Positions 9,717 to 19,577 are shown, counted from the first letter of the stretch. The stretch: 64,000 bases of DNA from Pseudoalteromonas luteoviolacea H33-S (GCF_001625695.1 NZ_AUXY01000070.1:124001-188000); one strand, 5' to 3'. Notes: a model not told the origin generated them from the sequence alone. Translations and numbers: made by a program.

Positions 9717-11087
9717 ATGTCAGATACAACGCAAGCATCTTCGGTAAATTGGCGAACTTGGTTTGCTTTTATAGTGCCGTCACTCGTGGGTGTATTCCTG
9801 TTTATGACCCCTGTCGCAATAGGCGATGCGATGACAATTCCTATTGCTGTACTCGCAAAAGAGTTGCAAAGCTTAACAAGTCCCTTTATACATGCTCTGA
9901 TAGTCAGTATCGTATGTATAACCGGGGTTCTTAGTTTAGTTGTTAAGTTATTCAAGCCAAAAATATTATTGAAGAACGACCTTATCAGGCATCTTTATGA
10001 TGTGAGCTGGATTTGGGTTGTTACGAGACTTTTCGGCATGTTATTTATCTTAATGACATTTTTTAAAGTTGGACCAGAGCTAATCCACTCTAGTGGCACA
10101 GGGGCATTGGTTTTAAATGATCTATTGCCTGTGTTGTTTTCAGTCTTCGTATTTGCCGGCTTGTTACTTCCTCTATTACTTAATTTCGGCTTATTAGAGC
10201 TAGTTGGTACTTTGCTGACAAAAGTAATGAGACCACTATTTGGTGTGCCGGGGCGCAGTGCTGTTAACTGCGTGGCTTCATGGTTAGGAGATGGCAGTGT
10301 CGGTATTTTAATGACTTCACGTCAATATGAAGACAAGCACTATACACAACGTGAAGCCGCTATTATTGGTACCACGTTCTCTGCAGTGTCTATTACTTTC
10401 TGCTTGGTCGTAATTGGTCAGGTTAAGTTAGAGCATTTATTTGCCCCATTTTATTTGACTGTGTGTGCGGCTGGTGTCGTTGCGGCGATCATTGTGCCAA
10501 GGCTTCCGCCTTTGAGCTTTAAGAAAGACATCTATGTTGATGGCTCAACACATAACCAAGATTCTGAAGCAGTGCCTGAAGGGAAAACATTGTTTGGTCA
10601 TGCACTCGATGTTGCATTGCAAAAAGCACATAATGCACCGGGCATGAAAGGCACCGTGAAAGAAGGTGTATCAAATGCTTTGGATATGCTATTTGCAGTA
10701 TTACCGGTCGTCATGGCTGTGGGTACATTTGCACTCATCATTGCTGAGGAAACGCCAATCTTTCAGTTTTTAGGTCAGCCGTTTATTCCATATTTAGAGC
10801 TGCTACAAGTACCTGAAGCAGCCAAAGCGGCAGAAACCATTGTAGTCGGCTTTGCTGATATGTTTATTCCATCAATATTAGCAGCGAGCAATATTGAAAG
10901 TGATGTTACTCGCTTTATCATTGCAGCACTGAGCGTAACGCAATTGATATATATGTCTGAAGTGGGCGCATTGCTGCTGGGCAGCAAAATTCCAGTTAAT
11001 ATATTTGAGCTTTTTGCGGTATTTATCTTGAGAACTTTGGTGACTTTACCAGTCATCGCATTGATGGCACATTGGCTTGTAGGCTAA
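9717..11087 (+). CDS. YjiH-family membrane protein (nucleoside-recognition/Gate domain)
   Basis: This 456-aa integral membrane protein has about ten hydrophobic segments. It carries features of the YjiH family: the opening FIVPSLVGVFLFMTP, a Gate domain around PLFGVPGRSAVNCVASWLGDGSVG at residues 172-195, and a second one near VVGFADMFIPSILAA at about residues 374-388. Gate-domain proteins are thought to be transporters, but the substrate of YjiH is not known. The gene stands alone between the bamC terminator and an opposite-strand small gene. Confidence 0.85.
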   Translation: MSDTTQASSVNWRTWFAFIVPSLVGVFLFMTPVAIGDAMTIPIAVLAKELQSLTSPFIHALIVSIVCITGVLSLVVKLFKPKILLKNDLIRHLYDVSWIWVVTRLFGMLFILMTFFKVGPELIHSSGTGALVLNDLLPVLFSVFVFAGLLLPLLLNFGLLELVGTLLTKVMRPLFGVPGRSAVNCVASWLGDGSVGILMTSRQYEDKHYTQREAAIIGTTFSAVSITFCLVVIGQVKLEHLFAPFYLTVCAAGVVAAIIVPRLPPLSFKKDIYVDGSTHNQDSEAVPEGKTLFGHALDVALQKAHNAPGMKGTVKEGVSNALDMLFAVLPVVMAVGTFALIIAEETPIFQFLGQPFIPYLELLQVPEAAKAAETIVVGFADMFIPSILAASNIESDVTRFIIAALSVTQLIYMSEVGALLLGSKIPVNIFELFAVFILRTLVTLPVIALMAHWLVG

Positions 11088-11097
11088 CTTTACACTC

Positions 11098-11127
11098 AGC
11101 AGTGAGTGCTTTTGGGTACTCACTGCT
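11098..11127. terminator. Hairpin between convergent genes
   Basis: A 10-bp inverted repeat AGCAGTGAGT / ACTCACTGCT (11098-11107 and 11118-11127) with a 10-nt loop lies between the convergent YjiH-type gene and the DUF2897-type gene. It touches the stop codon of the latter. No U-tract follows on the plus strand, so it may be a weak terminator or an mRNA-end stabilising hairpin. Confidence 0.5.
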
Positions 11128-11318
11128 TACTCCGGTTTATCTCTGTCCTCAGCTTGGCTTTTTTCACTACCTTCCTTTTCATTTGGTTTGAGCTGCTTAT
11201 CAACTTTACCTTTCACGTCAAATTTATTGGCATATTTGAGCAACATGATATTGCCGATGATATAGCCTAGTACGGCGACAATGATCAGGATGACTTTCCA
11301 AGTTTCTAATTTTTCCAA
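11127..11318 (-). CDS. DUF2897-type small membrane protein
   Basis: This 63-aa protein has one N-terminal membrane helix followed by a lysine- and glutamate-rich tail. The motif ETWKVILI...GNIMLLKYANK resembles the DUF2897 family, whose function is unknown. The longest frame starts upstream at 11414, but that adds 32 residues unlike the family. The TTG at 11318 has a GGAG 5 nt upstream (11324-11327), gives the family-like N-terminus, and is preferred. The product is likely in the inner membrane with its charged tail in the cytoplasm. Confidence 0.7.
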   Translation of the reverse strand: MEKLETWKVILIIVAVLGYIIGNIMLLKYANKFDVKGKVDKQLKPNEKEGSEKSQAEDRDKPE

Positions 11319-11577
11319 AATGGCTCCATACAAGGTGTTCAGCGTAGATAAATCTGATATCCATAGGCTTACACATATCAGTTTATTGATTACCTCATAG
11401 TCTACTAAAATCACTGCTATTGTACGAGTTTATACTGTCTTCACTGGTGGTTCGAGGATAGTTGTAAATAGTGTGAGATATTCGCAGCTTTTTATGTTTA
11501 CACTTGGTATCATCTTGCTGTCTGAGGTTGTGGCATATGTTGCCTTCGATAATTGTTATTTTGATATTACTAATTAA

Positions 11578-12927
11578 ATGGTTTGTGCACCCATGGAGCA
11601 AGTTTTAATTTGGCCTTCTCAGTTTCCGCTTTTGCTAAAAGGTCTTGTGGAAGATAATGGCGCGTTTATTCTCGATGCGTTAGAGGCTTGGCCTGAATGT
11701 GAAGTGGTGAAAGATGAGCAAGGTGTTATTTCTCAAGTATTGCCGCCCATTTTTTATGTGGCATGGCTAAAGCCTTTAGATCCATTTGAGTCTTGCTTTT
11801 TCCAACATATTGACGACTATGATGAGGAGCAGCACCTCTATGTGGCGCAATTGCTTAACCATATTGAACAGGCAGGTATAAGCCGAGATGATCTCACCGT
11901 GAAGCTACTCGGTTGCTTATCTCAGTATTCTAGTATTGCATCACAGGCTAAACTTCAGAGCAAAATATCTTTTGTTGATTTGTTATTGAAGTATGAACAA
12001 TTTAAAACCTTATGCTGGCTACTGCCACAGGGGTTTGTACTTTCTCCTGCACAGACATGTGAATTATGGCTCAATGGCGGGCAGCATAGCCGTGATTGTT
12101 TAACGCCTTGCTATAAAGAAGTGTTAGAGAATATGGCGCTCACCCAAGCTGAGGCGGTTAAAAACCTTAATGAAGGGCGTGATTGCGAAGGTTTGTTGAC
12201 TCTGTTGTGTAATGAAGAAGAGCGACTACAGATCCTTGATAATGCGCTGTTAGAGCAAGTCATGTCTGGGGCAGCAAAGCAATCAAATATGTTGTCGCTG
12301 ATTGAAAAGGGCGCAAGAGGGCTTGGTGCAGATAGCGCAGGAAAGTCAGCGATGATGTGGATCGTTGAAAAGGGCTTTGTCAGTGCTGCAAAAGCACTTA
12401 AAGAGTTTCATTGTGGGATCTCCTTGGATGACTTAGGTCGAAACCTGATGCATTATGCTGTACTGTCTAACTCTCGCCCTATGCTTGAATTGGTTGAAGA
12501 TATGGGCGTGGACCCTCGTCTTGCAGATGCATCAGGTTGCACACCTTATCGATTAGCGACTGAGAATCAATCGGTTAATTCAAAGAAATATTTAGAAAAG
12601 CGCGGTATTATTGAACTTAGCGAGCAAGCTAAATATCAGCGTATTTTTAGGGTTTATACGCTAAAAGCATTGACTGTATTGTTCTTGCCTTTGCAGCTGG
12701 TACTTTTTCTAGACGCAGAACGAGATAATAAATTGTCTATGGTGATACTGCTTTCAAGCTGTACTTTATTTATATTTGCTTTAGCGCGTCTATTAAAAAA
12801 TCGTCGGCTGTTTCCAACGACTAAGTTACCGTTAAGTTTACGCTTTTTGGGGGCATTGAGTTGGGTGAGCATATTTATTCAAGCTATTTTTACCGTGGTA
12901 ATGAGCTTGGCGGTCGTCACAATTTAG
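11578..12927 (+). CDS. Ankyrin-repeat protein with C-terminal membrane helices
   Basis: I do not recognise a named family for this 449-aa protein. The N-terminal 200 residues are soluble and acidic. Two to three degenerate ankyrin-like repeats span about residues 235-345 (GADSAGKSAMMWIVEKGF; DLGRNLMHYAVLSNSRPMLEL; DASGCTPYRLA). The C-terminal 90 residues contain three likely membrane helices near 362-380, 386-404 and 425-447. The start is uncertain: neither ATG 11578 nor ATG 11593 (MEQVLIW) has a good ribosome site. It has no operon partners. A membrane-anchored scaffold or interaction role is only an inference from the repeats. Confidence 0.7.
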   Translation: MVCAPMEQVLIWPSQFPLLLKGLVEDNGAFILDALEAWPECEVVKDEQGVISQVLPPIFYVAWLKPLDPFESCFFQHIDDYDEEQHLYVAQLLNHIEQAGISRDDLTVKLLGCLSQYSSIASQAKLQSKISFVDLLLKYEQFKTLCWLLPQGFVLSPAQTCELWLNGGQHSRDCLTPCYKEVLENMALTQAEAVKNLNEGRDCEGLLTLLCNEEERLQILDNALLEQVMSGAAKQSNMLSLIEKGARGLGADSAGKSAMMWIVEKGFVSAAKALKEFHCGISLDDLGRNLMHYAVLSNSRPMLELVEDMGVDPRLADASGCTPYRLATENQSVNSKKYLEKRGIIELSEQAKYQRIFRVYTLKALTVLFLPLQLVLFLDAERDNKLSMVILLSSCTLFIFALARLLKNRRLFPTTKLPLSLRFLGALSWVSIFIQAIFTVVMSLAVVTI

Positions 12928-12953
12928 CGACAGTAAAATAAGTGATGATTCGA

Positions 12954-12976
12954 ATGGCAGATAGATAATCTGCCAT
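12954..12976. terminator. Hairpin between convergent ankyrin and bamE genes
   Basis: A 9-bp perfect stem ATGGCAGAT / ATCTGCCAT (12954-12962 and 12968-12976) with a 5-nt loop lies between two genes that end towards each other. The flanks have only short T or A runs, so terminator strength is doubtful. Confidence 0.5.
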
Positions 12977-12993
12977 ATTAACTATTGATGTGG

Positions 12994-13353
12994 CTAGTTA
13001 TCTAATGGGGTATTAAATTGCTCGGGAGTTTCGAAGTCGCCAGTCAGTTTAAGTAGTTTATCATTTTCAAAATGCACCACTAAGCTTTTACGAACTTCAG
13101 ACTCTCTATCTATGTTAAACACATATTTGTAGTGCCACTTTGAAGAGTCAAATGCATCTTTAGCAACCGGTGTGCCTAAAACGAACATAACTTGCTCTTT
13201 GGTCATATCGATCCGAAGCTTGTCTACATCGGACTGCTCTAAAAAGTTACCTTGAGGCACGTTAATCCTATAAACCCAGCTTGAACAACCGGACAAAAAT
13301 ATAGTCATTATGGCGGCGACTAGCCAAGTCAAAAGGGGTTTATTGTACTGCAT
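12994..13353 (-). CDS. bamE: Outer membrane assembly lipoprotein BamE (SmpA/OmlA)
   Basis: BamE is the small lipoprotein of the BAM complex that stabilises BamD-BamA contacts. The 119-aa product has a lipoprotein signal ending FLSGC (Cys23). It then shows the SmpA/OmlA domain: VYRINVPQGN, the helix around DVDKLRIDMTKEQV, the conserved VLGTPV, and FDSSKWHYKYVF. Length and motifs are typical. It stands alone and divergent from the GIY-YIG gene. Together with bamC this window holds two of the four BAM lipoproteins. Confidence 0.95.
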   Translation of the reverse strand: MQYNKPLLTWLVAAIMTIFLSGCSSWVYRINVPQGNFLEQSDVDKLRIDMTKEQVMFVLGTPVAKDAFDSSKWHYKYVFNIDRESEVRKSLVVHFENDKLLKLTGDFETPEQFNTPLDN

Positions 13354-13472
13354 GTATGTGTATCCTTATTTTAGGTTATTACGAATGATACAGATTGCAC
13401 TAAGAAGGTAAAGTAGATTGTGCATTTCGACTGCGCAATTTGTAAAAAGTTTCTAAAATTGAGAAATTTAAA

Positions 13473-13844
13473 TTGAACGAAAATAATCACACGATTAAAA
13501 CTTGGTATTTGTATATCGTCGAAAATAAATTGGGTCATTGGTATACCGGGATCACCAATGATTTAGATCGTAGGGTAGAGCAGCATAATAATGGTACTGG
13601 GGCTAAAAGCCTGCGTGGCAAAGGCCCCATTTCACTGATCATTGCTATATCAGGTCTGACAAAAGTGCAAGCTGCCAAACTTGAGTGGCAAATAAAACAA
13701 CTGACAAAAGCGCAAAAGCGTCAATTGGTTGTGGAGGCGATATCAGACTCAGATACGAGTGTAAGTACAAACTTAGTTATCGCATTTGAGACTTGTGTGA
13801 GCTTTTCAAAGTTGATTTTATCCAATGAATCTTTGACTGAATGA
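13473..13844 (+). CDS. GIY-YIG nuclease-superfamily protein, YhbQ type
   Basis: This 123-aa protein resembles YhbQ, a stand-alone GIY-YIG domain of E. coli with reported DNA-damage-related endonuclease activity. Visible motifs are WYLYIVEN and HWYTGITNDLDRRVEQHN (the GIY-YIG core with its Arg) and GAKSLRGKGP; the basic end is KQLTKAQKRQ. The start is a TTG at 13473 with only a weak ribosome site; no ATG is available before the domain. The domain ends near residue 90. The last 41 codons overlap the convergent M28 peptidase gene by 124 nt, so the C-terminal tail may be a read-on extension. Confidence 0.82.
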   Translation: MNENNHTIKTWYLYIVENKLGHWYTGITNDLDRRVEQHNNGTGAKSLRGKGPISLIIAISGLTKVQAAKLEWQIKQLTKAQKRQLVVEAISDSDTSVSTNLVIAFETCVSFSKLILSNESLTE

Positions 13845-14620
13845 TGGTTTTTATCCATGCCCGCACCGAAGTAGATAAATGGAATATCCGCTCTGTGAAA
13901 AGGGTAGTGATCACTGGCTCTAAGCCAGTCAACCTGGGGGGCCGCTAGCCTTCTGGCCATGATTTTAGCTGAGAAAAACAACCTAAATTTGACCGAGGTC
14001 GCCTTAAATGTCTCTTCGATGTGCGCTTCAAGAGGTTTTAGTGTGCGTGAGGCTAGCGCGTATAATCGATTTTTTTTCTGTAAGTCGAGCATATCAAGAT
14101 TGATATTCATATAAATTTGTCGCTCGCCAAGTTCTTTCACAAATGCTTTTGCGCCATGCAGCCCCTTCTCTTCAGCATCTGTTGCCACATAGATGATGTC
14201 TCTAGCAATATCTACTCCTTGTAATTGCCTAGCAATATCTATCATGACGGCAACCCCAGAGGCATTGTCATTTGCACCGGGGTAATGCCTACTGCCGCGT
14301 TTTCCCAAGTGATCGTAGTGAGCTGTAATTACGATAGGGGAGTGGCACTGCACACGCTGACATGCTTGGATTGCAACGACATTATGGCCTGATGCAGAGT
14401 CGAAAAAGCCATATTCAAATTCAAAATGCTGAAAGTGAACATCAAGGCCATATTTTTCGAATTGTCGGGTAATATAGTGGGCGCTTTGATGTGGTTTATC
14501 AGCCCCAGATGGCCTTCCTTCAAATTCAGGGCTGGTTAATACCCGCATATCTCGTTCAAGTGAATATGCTTCGCTGCCACATACTAAAATAATAAGAAGG
14601 CTAATTTTTAGCCACTGCAT
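13721..14620 (-). CDS. Secreted M28-family zinc peptidase
   Basis: This 299-aa exported metallopeptidase, probably an aminopeptidase, has a signal peptide in the first 20 residues. The M28 co-catalytic zinc site is intact: His101 and Asp103 in AHYDHLG, Asp118 in GANDNASG, the Glu150-Glu151 pair in DAEEKGLHGA, Asp176 in NLDM, and a C-terminal His in KNHHS. The ATG lies 20 nt inside the end of the upstream TPR lipoprotein gene, so the two are probably translated together. Its 3' end overlaps the convergent YhbQ-type gene by 124 nt. The substrate is unknown. Confidence 0.9.
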   Translation of the reverse strand: MQWLKISLLIILVCGSEAYSLERDMRVLTSPEFEGRPSGADKPHQSAHYITRQFEKYGLDVHFQHFEFEYGFFDSASGHNVVAIQACQRVQCHSPIVITAHYDHLGKRGSRHYPGANDNASGVAVMIDIARQLQGVDIARDIIYVATDAEEKGLHGAKAFVKELGERQIYMNINLDMLDLQKKNRLYALASRTLKPLEAHIEETFKATSVKFRLFFSAKIMARRLAAPQVDWLRASDHYPFHRADIPFIYFGAGMDKNHHSVKDSLDKINFEKLTQVSNAITKFVLTLVSESDIASTTN

Positions 14621-15788
14621 CTAACCACTCCAATTTACCTTTATATTGTTTTTGGTTATGTTCAAACTCTGCATGATCGAGTGCGCGTTTCATATGACGT
14701 TTTGTTTGCACTAAATCGCCTTTTGCGTAGTACGCTTTGGCAAGCGCAAAATGCCCCTCATGTAATTGACTGTTAATCTTAAGCGCGTTTCTATAATGTC
14801 GAATAGCTTTATTGATCTTGCCATCTTCCATCGCTTGATGGCCAAGCGTTAGGATATAATATGGGTTGTCTTTTCGGTACTGGTGTAGAGCAGTCCTGAT
14901 TTCCTCAGCTTGTTTGTTTCGATTAGTCAAATCATAAAGCACTGCCAAGTTACCTTTTGCGGTGTTGTTGTTTGGGTCTAATGATATCGCCTGATTGTAG
15001 AATGCCTCTGCGGTTCTGAATTCCTCTTTCATCCGATAAAGTATCGCTAAATTAGCCCAAGCACTTGTATAGTTTGAGTCCAGTTCTATTGCCGCTTGAA
15101 AATAACTAAAAGCAAGGTCATGGTTACCCTCGACCATGTTGAGTGCGCCTTTGTTGTTATAAAACATAGCCGTGACACGATCTTTGCTTATCGGAGTTGT
15201 CTTAAATGCTTGGCGGCGGCTATTTGGGTCAAAATCAATGGTTAGTGTTCTGGGGGCTGTGTGAAGTACCTGTTTGGTGTAATAACGCATTCTATCTTCG
15301 TGGATTTTTAAATTGATATGGCCACTGAGAAAGTTATAACCTCGACTGGTAGCCCAGTATTCTGGGACATGTACTTTTTGAAATTCGGCTTGTAGGTTTA
15401 AAAATTCGGACAAGCTGTACGCTAAAATTGATAAGGATAAGCAATTGGCATTGAGGTTTTGATACGTTTGAGATGCAGTGAGGTTGGCATCACTCATGTA
15501 GGAGAGTGAGGCATCACCATTTTCCAGCAAAAACTGCATTAAGAGCTGTGCGTGTTTTAGCTCTGGTTGCTCGCCTTCCTTAAAGTGTTTTTCAAGAGAA
15601 GTTATTATTTGCTCGTCTAGCACAAAAATATCTTGCTGTGATTCGACTGGCAGTGTTTTGAATGGCGCTTTTTTAAGTAATACGAGATTATTTGTATCGA
15701 CTGATGCGGTTGTTTGACAGCCACTCAGCGTGATACTAGATATCGCTAAAGTCATAGTTAAAACAACGCTTTGAAAATTAATTTTCAT
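14601..15788 (-). CDS. TPR-repeat lipoprotein
   Basis: This 395-aa lipoprotein starts at ATG 15788, 8 nt after GGGAG, and begins MKINFQSV. A GTG 15 nt further upstream sits inside that ribosome site and was rejected. The signal peptide ends TLSGC. The first 170 residues after the signal form a globular part that may be transglutaminase-like (NANCLSLSILAYSLSEFL), a guess only. At least four tetratricopeptide repeats follow from about residue 190 (GNHDLAFSYFQAAIELD; FRTAEAFYNQAISLDPNN; GKINKAIRHYRNALKIN). It overlaps the M28 peptidase gene by 20 nt, suggesting a joint envelope function. Confidence 0.85.
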   Translation of the reverse strand: MKINFQSVVLTMTLAISSITLSGCQTTASVDTNNLVLLKKAPFKTLPVESQQDIFVLDEQIITSLEKHFKEGEQPELKHAQLLMQFLLENGDASLSYMSDANLTASQTYQNLNANCLSLSILAYSLSEFLNLQAEFQKVHVPEYWATSRGYNFLSGHINLKIHEDRMRYYTKQVLHTAPRTLTIDFDPNSRRQAFKTTPISKDRVTAMFYNNKGALNMVEGNHDLAFSYFQAAIELDSNYTSAWANLAILYRMKEEFRTAEAFYNQAISLDPNNNTAKGNLAVLYDLTNRNKQAEEIRTALHQYRKDNPYYILTLGHQAMEDGKINKAIRHYRNALKINSQLHEGHFALAKAYYAKGDLVQTKRHMKRALDHAEFEHNQKQYKGKLEWLDAVAKN

Positions 15789-15889
15789 GGTAGTTACTCC
15801 CACAGCTCTTTCTTAATAGACTAGCGAACCCTGAGAGTAAATAAAGAAAAAATTGTTACAAAGCGTTGCTTAATTATTGAGCTTCTACT

Positions 15890-17794
15890 CTAAAAGCTGG
15901 CAGCTAATTTATCTAACTCCTTAGCTGAGTCAGCTAATTGCTGAATGGCTTGCTCCGTACTGAGCTGATCGTTCATGACTTCATCACTTATCACGCTGAT
16001 CTGTTCTATGCTTCTTCCAACATCGACAACTACATTACTTTGCTCTTCTGTCGCAGTTGCAATGAGTGTTGTCATATCATTGATTTGATTAGCTGTTTCA
16101 GTGATGCTATCCATGAGTTCAACAGATGTTTGCATCTGAGTGACACTTTGTTCAGCTTGTTGTGATGACAGCGCAATTTGCTCAACGATTGAATCAGATG
16201 CAGCGGTTAGCTCGGTGATTGTTGCTTGGATTTCGTCTGTTGATTGAGACGTACGACTGGCCAGTGCACGTACTTCATCCGCAACCACGGCAAATCCTCG
16301 ACCATGTTCACCCGCTCTTGCAGACTCGATGGCGGCATTTAACGCTAATAGGTTAGTTTGTTCAGATATACCTCTGATCACATCTAAAATATTAGCAATG
16401 GATTGCGTTTTACTTGCAAGAGTCTCAACTTGAGTGGCCATGTTTTGAATATCCGTGGCAAGTTCCATCAAGGTTTCTTGGCTGGTTTGCACGCAGCTGT
16501 GGCTTTCAAGCGAACTTTCTTTACTGGCCAGCGTTAGCTTTGCAGTATTATTCGCACTGCCTGCAATTTCTTGTACTGTCGCTGCCATTTCATTGATAGC
16601 GGCTGCCACTGAAATGGTTTGATTCTTTTGCTCATCAAGAGATTGAGAGTTACGTTGCGTTTGTTCAAATACTAATTCACTGGCTGCGCGAATATCTCGG
16701 CTTTCTGTTGCGACCTTACTTATAGCCGTATCTATTTTGCCAATAAATTGATTAAAACCGTCGCCAAGTGCAGCCAGTTCAGGTTGCTCAGAGCGTGGTA
16801 CGCGATAATTTAAATTTGCATCACCACTACCCAATTGCTTGAATACATCAGCCATTTTTAATAGAGGCGCGCTCAAAGTACGTGCTAGCAATACGCTAAA
16901 AATACTCGCAACGAAAGCAATAATGAGAGCAAAAGTCACTATTTGCCACTGCAGCTCTGTGACTTGAGCAAATACTTCTTGCTGCGGCACTTGAGCAATG
17001 ACATACAAGTCTGTATCCGGAATACGGTGTGCAGCAACGAGTACTGCTTGCTCATTTGCTGTTAACTCTAAAATATTTAATCGTGAGTTATTTAGAAGTT
17101 CGCTTGCCGAGCGCGCACCATAGAAGTCTGCAAGTGTCGACTTTGCGACCAAATTGGCATCAGGGTGGAGCTGCACTTGACCTTCTTGGTTAACCACAAA
17201 GACAAATCCAGTTTGCTCAATACGCATGTTGGCAAGCTTTTGCTGCATGTCGTCAATACTTTTAGCAAGACCTGCAAGGCCAATACCATTGGTTTGCTGG
17301 TGATTAACAAACATTTTCACGTCGCCAGGCGACTCTTGGAAAATACTTATTGAATAGGCATTTCTGCTTTGGGTAAAAGCAAAAAACCAACTATCTTGTT
17401 GCATATTCAATACACGTAAGAAGCCGTCTTGGTTCCAATATTTGTTGTTTTGTCTATTTGCCCAAGACGCTGTAGCCAAGCCATATTGTTGCTGTAGTCT
17501 CTTCAGTTCGTTAAGTAATAAGTCTTCATTTAACTGACCATTTTGAGCTGATTCAAGTATAAATCGGTTACTAGAGAGTTGCTCTGCCGCATTTTTTAAT
17601 ACGACAATTTCTTGCTCAAGAGACTTAGTGATACTTTCGACTTTGCTTGGTAGCTCAGAGCCGAGCATCCTGGACTCAACCATGGATTTGGATTGATAAA
17701 TCGAAATAAAGCCAATTAAACTTGCAACTAATATTGCTGTTGCACTACCTAGGATGGTGATTTTTTGAGTGATTGTAAAGCTTGTGTTACTCAT
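15890..17794 (-). CDS. Methyl-accepting chemotaxis protein
   Basis: This 634-aa chemoreceptor has a membrane helix at about residues 11-29, then a large periplasmic sensor of Cache type (about 30-280) and a second helix near 281-303. A HAMP domain starts after [15 protein letters not shown]. The methyl-accepting signalling domain has its hairpin tip around [32 protein letters not shown], which is the strict family consensus. No che genes are in the window, so it signals to a chemotaxis system encoded elsewhere. The ligand cannot be told from sequence. It is a single-gene unit. Confidence 0.95.
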   Translation of the reverse strand: MSNTSFTITQKITILGSATAILVASLIGFISIYQSKSMVESRMLGSELPSKVESITKSLEQEIVVLKNAAEQLSSNRFILESAQNGQLNEDLLLNELKRLQQQYGLATASWANRQNNKYWNQDGFLRVLNMQQDSWFFAFTQSRNAYSISIFQESPGDVKMFVNHQQTNGIGLAGLAKSIDDMQQKLANMRIEQTGFVFVVNQEGQVQLHPDANLVAKSTLADFYGARSASELLNNSRLNILELTANEQAVLVAAHRIPDTDLYVIAQVPQQEVFAQVTELQWQIVTFALIIAFVASIFSVLLARTLSAPLLKMADVFKQLGSGDANLNYRVPRSEQPELAALGDGFNQFIGKIDTAISKVATESRDIRAASELVFEQTQRNSQSLDEQKNQTISVAAAINEMAATVQEIAGSANNTAKLTLASKESSLESHSCVQTSQETLMELATDIQNMATQVETLASKTQSIANILDVIRGISEQTNLLALNAAIESARAGEHGRGFAVVADEVRALASRTSQSTDEIQATITELTAASDSIVEQIALSSQQAEQSVTQMQTSVELMDSITETANQINDMTTLIATATEEQSNVVVDVGRSIEQISVISDEVMNDQLSTEQAIQQLADSAKELDKLAASF

Positions 17795-17929
17795 TTAACC
17801 TACAGAAACTGATTACCGCGTGGCGATAATTCTAACATGGTCAATAATTAACACATATAGATTTATTCGTTATGTCGTATAAATTTATGAGTAGTTTATT
17901 ATATCTCTCATTTAAATGTATGAAAAAAA

Positions 17930-17952
17930 GCCCAAAGTTTTCACTGTTGGGC
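17930..17952 (-). terminator. Rho-independent terminator of ilvC
   Basis: Read on the minus strand, GCCCAA and TTGGGC form a stem around an 11-nt loop (17930-17935 and 17947-17952). A run of seven T follows directly. It lies 24 nt past the ilvC stop. Confidence 0.82.
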
Positions 17953-17976
17953 CTTGGTTCTAACAAGCGAACTGGT

Positions 17977-19449
17977 TTATACAATTCGTTTCATGGCAGA
18001 CATGTAGCCTCGCAATTCTGTTCCAATAACCTCAACAGGGTGATTTCTAACTGCGCTGTTTACAGCTATAAGCTTCTGATTATCAACATAGCTGTCTGTA
18101 TTGCTTAACCCTGCACCTATTACGTCACTGCTAATATTCTCCATAAATGGCTTCAGCAGTGGTAGGCAGGCATGATTGTACAAGTAGCACCCGTATTCAG
18201 CAGTATCTGAGATGGTTCTATTCATCTCGAAAAGCTTTTTACGTGCAATTGTGTTAGCAATAAGTGGCGTTTCGTGCAAAGACTCATAATAAGCTGACTC
18301 TTCGATTATCCCCGCTGCGGTCATAGTTTCAAAAGCCAGCTCAACACCCGCTTTGACCATAGCAACCATTAAGATGCCTTTATCAAAAAACGTTTGCTCT
18401 GATATATGCTGTTCAGTATTAGCTTGTTTTTCAAAAGCAGTTTCAGCGGTTTCAGCACGCCATGTTAGTAACTTTGCATCATCCTCTGCCCAGTCAGCCA
18501 TCATACCACTAGAAAATTCACCACTTATGATGTCATCCATATGCTTGTTATAGAGCGGCGCCATAATCGTTTTAAGCTCTTCACTGAGTTCAAATGCTTT
18601 GACTTTTGCAGGGTTAGAGAGCCTATCCATCATGTTGGTAATACCGCCATGCTTGAGCGCTTCAGTGATGACTTCCCAGCCATATTGAATTAATTTGGAC
18701 GCATAGTCTGGAGCAATACCTTGCTCTACCATCTTGTCAAAGCAAAGTATTGAACCCGTTTGTAGCATGCCGCACAAAATAGTTTGCTCGCCCATTAAAT
18801 CGGACTTCACTTCGGCTATAAACGATGAGTGAAGGACGCCAGCTCTGTGTCCACCTGTGCCTGCTGCATATGCTTTTGCTTGTGCTAAACCTTTACCTTC
18901 AGGGTCATTTTCTGGGTGAATAGCAATAAGCGTTGGTACACCAAAGCCACGTTTATACTCTTCTCTTACTTCAGTACCAGGGCATTTTGGTGCAACCATG
19001 ATGACCGTAATGTCTTCACGCACTTGCATGCCTTCTTCAACGATATTGAAACCGTGTGAATAGGCCAGTGTAGCGCCTTGCTTCATCATTGGCATTACAG
19101 CAGTGACAACAGCTGAGTGTTGTTTGTCTGGGGTTAAGTTGAGTACTAAATCTGCTGTTGGAATGAGCTCTTCATAATTACCGACAACAAAGCCATTATC
19201 ACTGGCGTTGAGGAATGATTGTCTTTTTTCATCGATTGCAGATTGCCTAAGTGCATACGATACATCCAACCCAGAATCTCTGAGGTTAAGACCTTGGTTT
19301 AGCCCTTGTGCACCACAACCAACAATCACCAACTTTTTGCCTTTTAATGCTTCTACACCGTCATTGAACTCTGAGGGGTCCATAAACTTACATTGTGCCA
19401 ATTGAGCCAATTGCTCACGTAATGGTAAAGAGTTGAAATAATTCGCCAT
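17977..19449 (-). CDS. ilvC: Ketol-acid reductoisomerase, class II
   Basis: IlvC converts acetolactate or acetohydroxybutyrate to the dihydroxy acid with NADPH, the second step of isoleucine and valine synthesis. At 490 aa it is the long class II enzyme, with a duplicated C-terminal knotted domain as in E. coli (491 aa). The Rossmann site is [20 protein letters not shown], and the opening [17 protein letters not shown] is typical of the enteric form. An AGGA site precedes the ATG. It is divergent from ilvY, the classic regulator arrangement, and separate from any ilvGMEDA genes. Confidence 0.98.
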   Translation of the reverse strand: MANYFNSLPLREQLAQLAQCKFMDPSEFNDGVEALKGKKLVIVGCGAQGLNQGLNLRDSGLDVSYALRQSAIDEKRQSFLNASDNGFVVGNYEELIPTADLVLNLTPDKQHSAVVTAVMPMMKQGATLAYSHGFNIVEEGMQVREDITVIMVAPKCPGTEVREEYKRGFGVPTLIAIHPENDPEGKGLAQAKAYAAGTGGHRAGVLHSSFIAEVKSDLMGEQTILCGMLQTGSILCFDKMVEQGIAPDYASKLIQYGWEVITEALKHGGITNMMDRLSNPAKVKAFELSEELKTIMAPLYNKHMDDIISGEFSSGMMADWAEDDAKLLTWRAETAETAFEKQANTEQHISEQTFFDKGILMVAMVKAGVELAFETMTAAGIIEESAYYESLHETPLIANTIARKKLFEMNRTISDTAEYGCYLYNHACLPLLKPFMENISSDVIGAGLSNTDSYVDNQKLIAVNSAVRNHPVEVIGTELRGYMSAMKRIV

Positions 19450-19577
19450 GTCAGATCCTGCTTTGTCGTCTTAATGTGATTTGTTTGTGTTAGAGCTAAG
19501 ATAGTGAGATCTTGTACTTGCGTAAAATGATATATTTAAACTATTGTATTTCATATTTTGAAAGATAAGGTGCCTAG
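19450..19577. promoter_or_regulatory. ilvC-ilvY divergent control region
   Basis: These 128 nt lie between the divergent ilvC and ilvY starts. By analogy with E. coli, IlvY binds tandem operators here, activates ilvC when acetohydroxy acids accumulate, and represses itself. The region is AT-rich in its ilvY-proximal half. No operator can be pinned down by eye, so the call rests on gene layout. Confidence 0.55.

Noticed and set aside
9671-9955. Minus-strand 94-aa frame across the bamC terminator
   Set aside because: It starts inside the YjiH-type gene and ends in the terminator; no ribosome site or motif was found.
11319-11414. N-terminal extension of the DUF2897-type protein
   Set aside because: It lacks a ribosome site; the TTG at 11318 has GGAG at 5 nt and gives the family-like start.
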